8,518 bases of DNA from Ktedonobacter sp. 13_1_20CM_4_53_11. Lineage in GTDB: Bacteria > Chloroflexota > Ktedonobacteria > Ktedonobacterales > Ktedonobacteraceae. Numbering within the stretch: position 1 is the first letter of the stretch; each line of letters begins with the position of its first letter. The position numbers and the translations under genes were made by a program. The stretch covers positions 1-8,518 of the forward strand of contig MNIY01000149.1 in the NCBI GenBank assembly GCA_001919995.1, in the 5' to 3' direction. Below the pieces are notes generated by a model. The model saw only the letters and a program-made list of their open reading frames with translations. It did no database searches and was not told the origin of the DNA. Below are positions 6,369-8,518 of this stretch, piece after piece.

Positions 6369-6596
6369 CCAAGAACGTACCTCTTGATACCAGCTCATCC
6401 CGATGCGAAGCCGGCTACCAACTCCACAGTTCAAAAGTATACGGTCCAAGAAGGTGATGACCTCTATAGCATTGCTCAACAGTTCTATGGGGATGTAAAG
6501 TTGGCGGGAATGATCTACCAAGCTAACAAGAAGGTCCTCGGAGGTGATCCTGACACACTCACTCCAGGAATAGAGCTCACTCTGCCATCCCGTTGA
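6348..6596 (+). CDS. Short LysM-domain protein or fragment
   Basis: An 82-codon frame whose second half is a single LysM domain (about residues 30-80): QKYTVQEGDDLYSIAQQFYG, then a helix with IYQAN and the closing PDTLTPGIELTLP. LysM binds N-acetylglucosamine polymers such as peptidoglycan, and small stand-alone LysM proteins do occur. There is no signal peptide or membrane segment. The first 29 residues are not LysM-like. The only upstream start, GTG at 6348, lies inside the right arm of the hairpin; an in-frame TTG at 6384 is the alternative. Neither has a convincing ribosome binding site. The frame is open back to 6243, so the 5' end may have been replaced by insertion of the hairpin element, leaving a domain fragment. 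The LysM coding itself is convincing; whether it is expressed is not. Confidence 0.6.
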   Translation: MPSSQHRPRTYLLIPAHPDAKPATNSTVQKYTVQEGDDLYSIAQQFYGDVKLAGMIYQANKKVLGGDPDTLTPGIELTLPSR

Positions 6597-6654
6597 GGCA
6601 GGCGTGATGATTTCTTTAGGGGCAGTCCACTTCTTGCACCTGCAAAGTGGTAAA

Positions 6655-6692
6655 TGACCCGAAATGTGAGCGCTTGACCCGAATGTTGAGCG
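6655..6692 (+). repeat. Tandem 18-bp sub-repeats at the left end of the MITE-like element
   Basis: Two copies beginning TGACCCGAA and ending TGAGCG, 20 bp apart start to start (two helical turns), 15 of 18 identical without gaps. They put paired sites on the same face of the DNA, as expected for a protein binding twice at one terminus. Confidence 0.7.
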
Positions 6693-6977
6693 GAGACGGT
6701 CTCCCGCCTGAGAGCATGGCGAGAGAAGCGGTTCGCAATGCTTGACAGTTGGAAATTCACGATGCAATGGACGGGAAATTTCCGCCACGGCACGGCTGAA
6801 AAGAGATGGAAAGATCGAACGAACATGAGAGGATCGAGAACTCCTGTGTCGAACTGATCTCGCTCGTTTTCCCGCCTAGACTGGTGCAAAAAGCGGGAGG
6901 CTTCCTGCCCGAATTTACAACCACTGAGCGAGGCCGTTCGCCTCTCGAGTGGTTTCCCAGGTGGCCAATGGTTGTGC

Positions 6978-7015
6978 TGCTCAGGATTGGGGGCAAGTGC
7001 TCACCTTTCGAGTCT
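6978..7015 (-). repeat. Inverted copy of the paired sub-repeats at the right end
   Basis: Reverse complement of 6655-6692 with 29 of 38 positions matching and no gaps. The outer sub-repeat (6998-7015) keeps 14 of 18 and the inner one (6978-6995) 13 of 18; the 2-nt linker is conserved. Confidence 0.6.
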
Positions 7016-7140
7016 GGCACAATTTTGGTGATTCAAGCTCATCAGCAGGTTGTCCTGAAAATCTTCATCCGCTTCAGAAGGACTTTCTTGAGTCCTCTTC
7101 ATAGCTCTGCAATAACCAGATCACCAAAAGTGAGCCAGAG

Positions 7141-7158
7141 CCCACGGGATGCGCAACG
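7141..7158 (+). repeat. Third copy of the 5724/5897 repeat (first 18 bp)
   Basis: CCCACGGGATGCGCAACG, identical to the minus-strand reading of the 5897-5917 copy over 18 bp. It stands alone between the MITE-like element and the transposase pseudogene, about 1.2 kb from the other copies, which shows the repeat is dispersed rather than a local hairpin. Confidence 0.6.
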
Positions 7159-7271
7159 TGTACGACTTTCTGTATTGTATGGATGAGGTACATCATGGCG
7201 CAGTTCTCCACTCCCCATCGTCGTCTAGCAAGCAAGCGCTCTTTCAAGTGATGAGTTCGGAAAAAGCTCTT

Positions 7272-8518
7272 CTATGCCTGGCAATCAGGGACGAGAGGGA
7301 TGGGGAGCGAACCTCGTGTTGGTCTTCTCCTGCTGGCAGGCTCGGCACCGCCCGTTGGAAAAGTCGCGCAGGATCGCAGAAGGCAGAAGGAGGCATCATC
7401 ACGAGCAGGACACTCGTGATGCAGGTGCTTGATCTGATCGCGCTGCGACTTCCTGGAGGCTGGGGCCCACAGTCGGCCCTGGGTGAGCCTGGGATGGGTG
7501 CGCCGATCCTGCTGATATTCGGAGAGCGCCTCTTGCTTCATCAGCGCCACATAGTCCTGGAAAGGCATCGTCTTTCCATACAAGCCCTTGATTGGAACCG
7601 ACTTGATACGTCCTCCTGGCTGCCAGATGTCGAAGCACTTCTCGGCGGCGTTCACCCAGCAGGTGACCAGGTTTTCCAGCCAAGCTTCGGCTCACATAGG
7701 AATCTTCTCGGTTGATCGTCAGCCTCCCATTCGCCCGGATCGTCCGCGCAAAGGCTTGCTGATTGATCTGCACGAGCCAGCGGGAAGTCACGACCGTCTC
7801 TGGAACGCTCTTGAGCGAAGGCTCGGCCGGACAGGCCACACGCGGCGGCTGGTTGCCACAGGAGCGTGCCTGGTTGGGCCGCTCGCTGTTGGAGTGGGAG
7901 AGATACGAGAAAGTTCGCTCAGAGACCTCCGAGAGCGTCCCTGGCCGATGCACGAGGCCCCCACTCCTGAGGCACTCGAGCGATGAAATCTCTCGAGCGT
8001 CCCGCATTTTTGTCTGGACGATGCGGCGGGATCACGTTAGCCGTTACCCCCACACACCAGAGGAACCGCACCAGCGCGGAGGGGAAATCCCGTCCCGAAG
8101 CACTCTCACCAAAGCGTGGGTCATTGTCAAAGGTGAGCATCTGAGGCAAGCCATGTTCACACAAAAATTGGGCCACGGCTTCTAACAGGGTTTCGGCATC
8201 GAAATCGCCACGTACCTCGCGGTGCAACCAGATCGAGGTGAAAGCCGCGACGAAGTTCGCAATCTCGACGACATGCTGCCGCTTGCCCTCGGCATCGGAT
8301 GGCACGTGACTTCCGTCTTTGAGATCGAACTGGACTTCCTCCCCTGGCTCTCGCAGCTCTAAAGGTTTGAGCTTGCGTCGGCGATCCTCTTCAATGCAGC
8401 CTGCCTGGCGCAGAATCTTCCAGACCGTGGTCTGGGAGCGTGGCATGCGCGCACCTGCGCCTTGGAGTGTAGGGTCGCGATGCAAATACTACAGAATTGC
8501 TTCAGGCCCTGGGACGCG
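7272..8518 (-). pseudogene. Broken DDE integrase-type transposase (IS481-like), truncated by the window edge
   Basis: A transposase with an integrase core, spread over three minus-strand frames. Upstream of 8485 the frame continues homologously (RVPGPEAIL) but is cut by a TAG at 8491-8489. Frame 1 (about 8485-8005) has the helix-turn-helix end SQTTVWKILRQAGCI, a first Asp in VQFDLKDGSH and a second Asp in LTFDNDPRF. Near 7980-8005 the frame is lost: the third acidic residue survives as LERFHR in another frame (7997-7980), and a third reading resumes with LECLRSGGLVHRPGTLSEV. Around 7680 it shifts again, continuing NAAEKCFDIWQPGGRIKSVP with a C-terminal region running to a stop at 7272. All three catalytic residues are traceable, but no intact protein can be made. 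The exact C-terminus and the element's ends are uncertain; IS481 is my best family guess. Confidence 0.85.
7397..7421. repeat. Perfect 9-bp inverted repeat near the transposase 3' end
   Basis: CATCACGAG (7397-7405) and CTCGTGATG (7413-7421) with a 7-nt loop. On the minus strand it lies within the last part of the transposase frame and is not followed by a T-tract. It could be a protective hairpin of the element or chance. Confidence 0.45.

Larger units (their letters stand above)
6643..7027. mobile_element. MITE-like non-autonomous element with bipartite terminal inverted repeats
   Basis: Each end carries two 18-bp sub-repeats spaced 2 nt apart. Left end: TGACCCGAAATGTGAGCG (6655-6672) and TGACCCGAATGTTGAGCG (6675-6692). 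The right end (6978-7015) is their reverse complement in the same order and spacing, 29 of 38 positions matching without gaps. Weaker matching extends outward to about 6643 and 7027. The roughly 285 bp inside have no recognisable transposase, so this looks like a deletion derivative moved in trans. No target duplication was evident by eye, so outer boundaries are approximate. Multiple end repeats of this kind are typical transposase-binding sites. Whether the broken DDE transposase 250 bp away belonged to the same family is unknown. Confidence 0.6.

Noticed and set aside
6806..7186. Plus-strand 126-codon open frame in the MITE-like region
   Set aside because: It runs through the right terminal repeat of the element and into the 7141 repeat, has no recognisable domain and no good ribosome binding site; most likely chance.
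5523..7271. CRISPR array
   Set aside because: The repeats are few, of different families and in mixed orientation, without regular spacers or cas genes.

Overview
The window looks like part of a bacterial chromosome of moderate to moderately high GC. Its left half is an ordered catabolic or redox operon. Its right half is gene-poor and loaded with repeats, small mobile elements and a dead transposase. From memory of protein style (an xanthine-dehydrogenase-type large subunit with GGSFGSK and RGAGS motifs, many decayed insertion sequences) I lean towards a Chloroflexota / Ktedonobacteria-like soil bacterium. That is inference only; nothing here fixes the taxonomy.

Left half (1-4897, all minus strand). 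Read 5'->3' on the minus strand the order is: a VOC-fold (glyoxalase/dioxygenase-type) protein, then the three subunits of a molybdenum hydroxylase (FAD subunit, [2Fe-2S] subunit, molybdopterin subunit), then a short-chain dehydrogenase/reductase that runs off the left edge. The FAD and iron-sulfur genes overlap by 4 nt. The three subunits form one electron path: substrate is hydroxylated at the Mo centre, and electrons pass through two [2Fe-2S] clusters to FAD. The large subunit lacks the Cys-containing AYXCSFR loop of true aerobic CO dehydrogenase, so this is a hydroxylase of unknown substrate. The VOC protein and SDR suggest further processing of a ring or carbonyl compound. The large subunit seems to lack a block of roughly 40 residues usually found after its GPGG segment.

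Middle (4898-5522). A divergent intergenic region carries a 15-bp palindrome overlapping a possible -10 box. It is followed by a small plus-strand cupin gene with its own ribosome binding site.

Right half (5523-8518). About 770 bp has no convincing gene but holds a 21-bp inverted-repeat pair (third copy at 7141), several palindromes, and a 29-bp-stem hairpin related to a sequence 260 bp upstream. A short LysM-domain reading frame begins inside that hairpin. Next comes a ~385-bp MITE-like element with bipartite, imperfect terminal inverted repeats. Last is a minus-strand DDE integrase-type transposase broken by a nonsense codon and at least two frameshift regions, cut by the right edge. The right half reads as an insertion sink downstream of the cupin gene.
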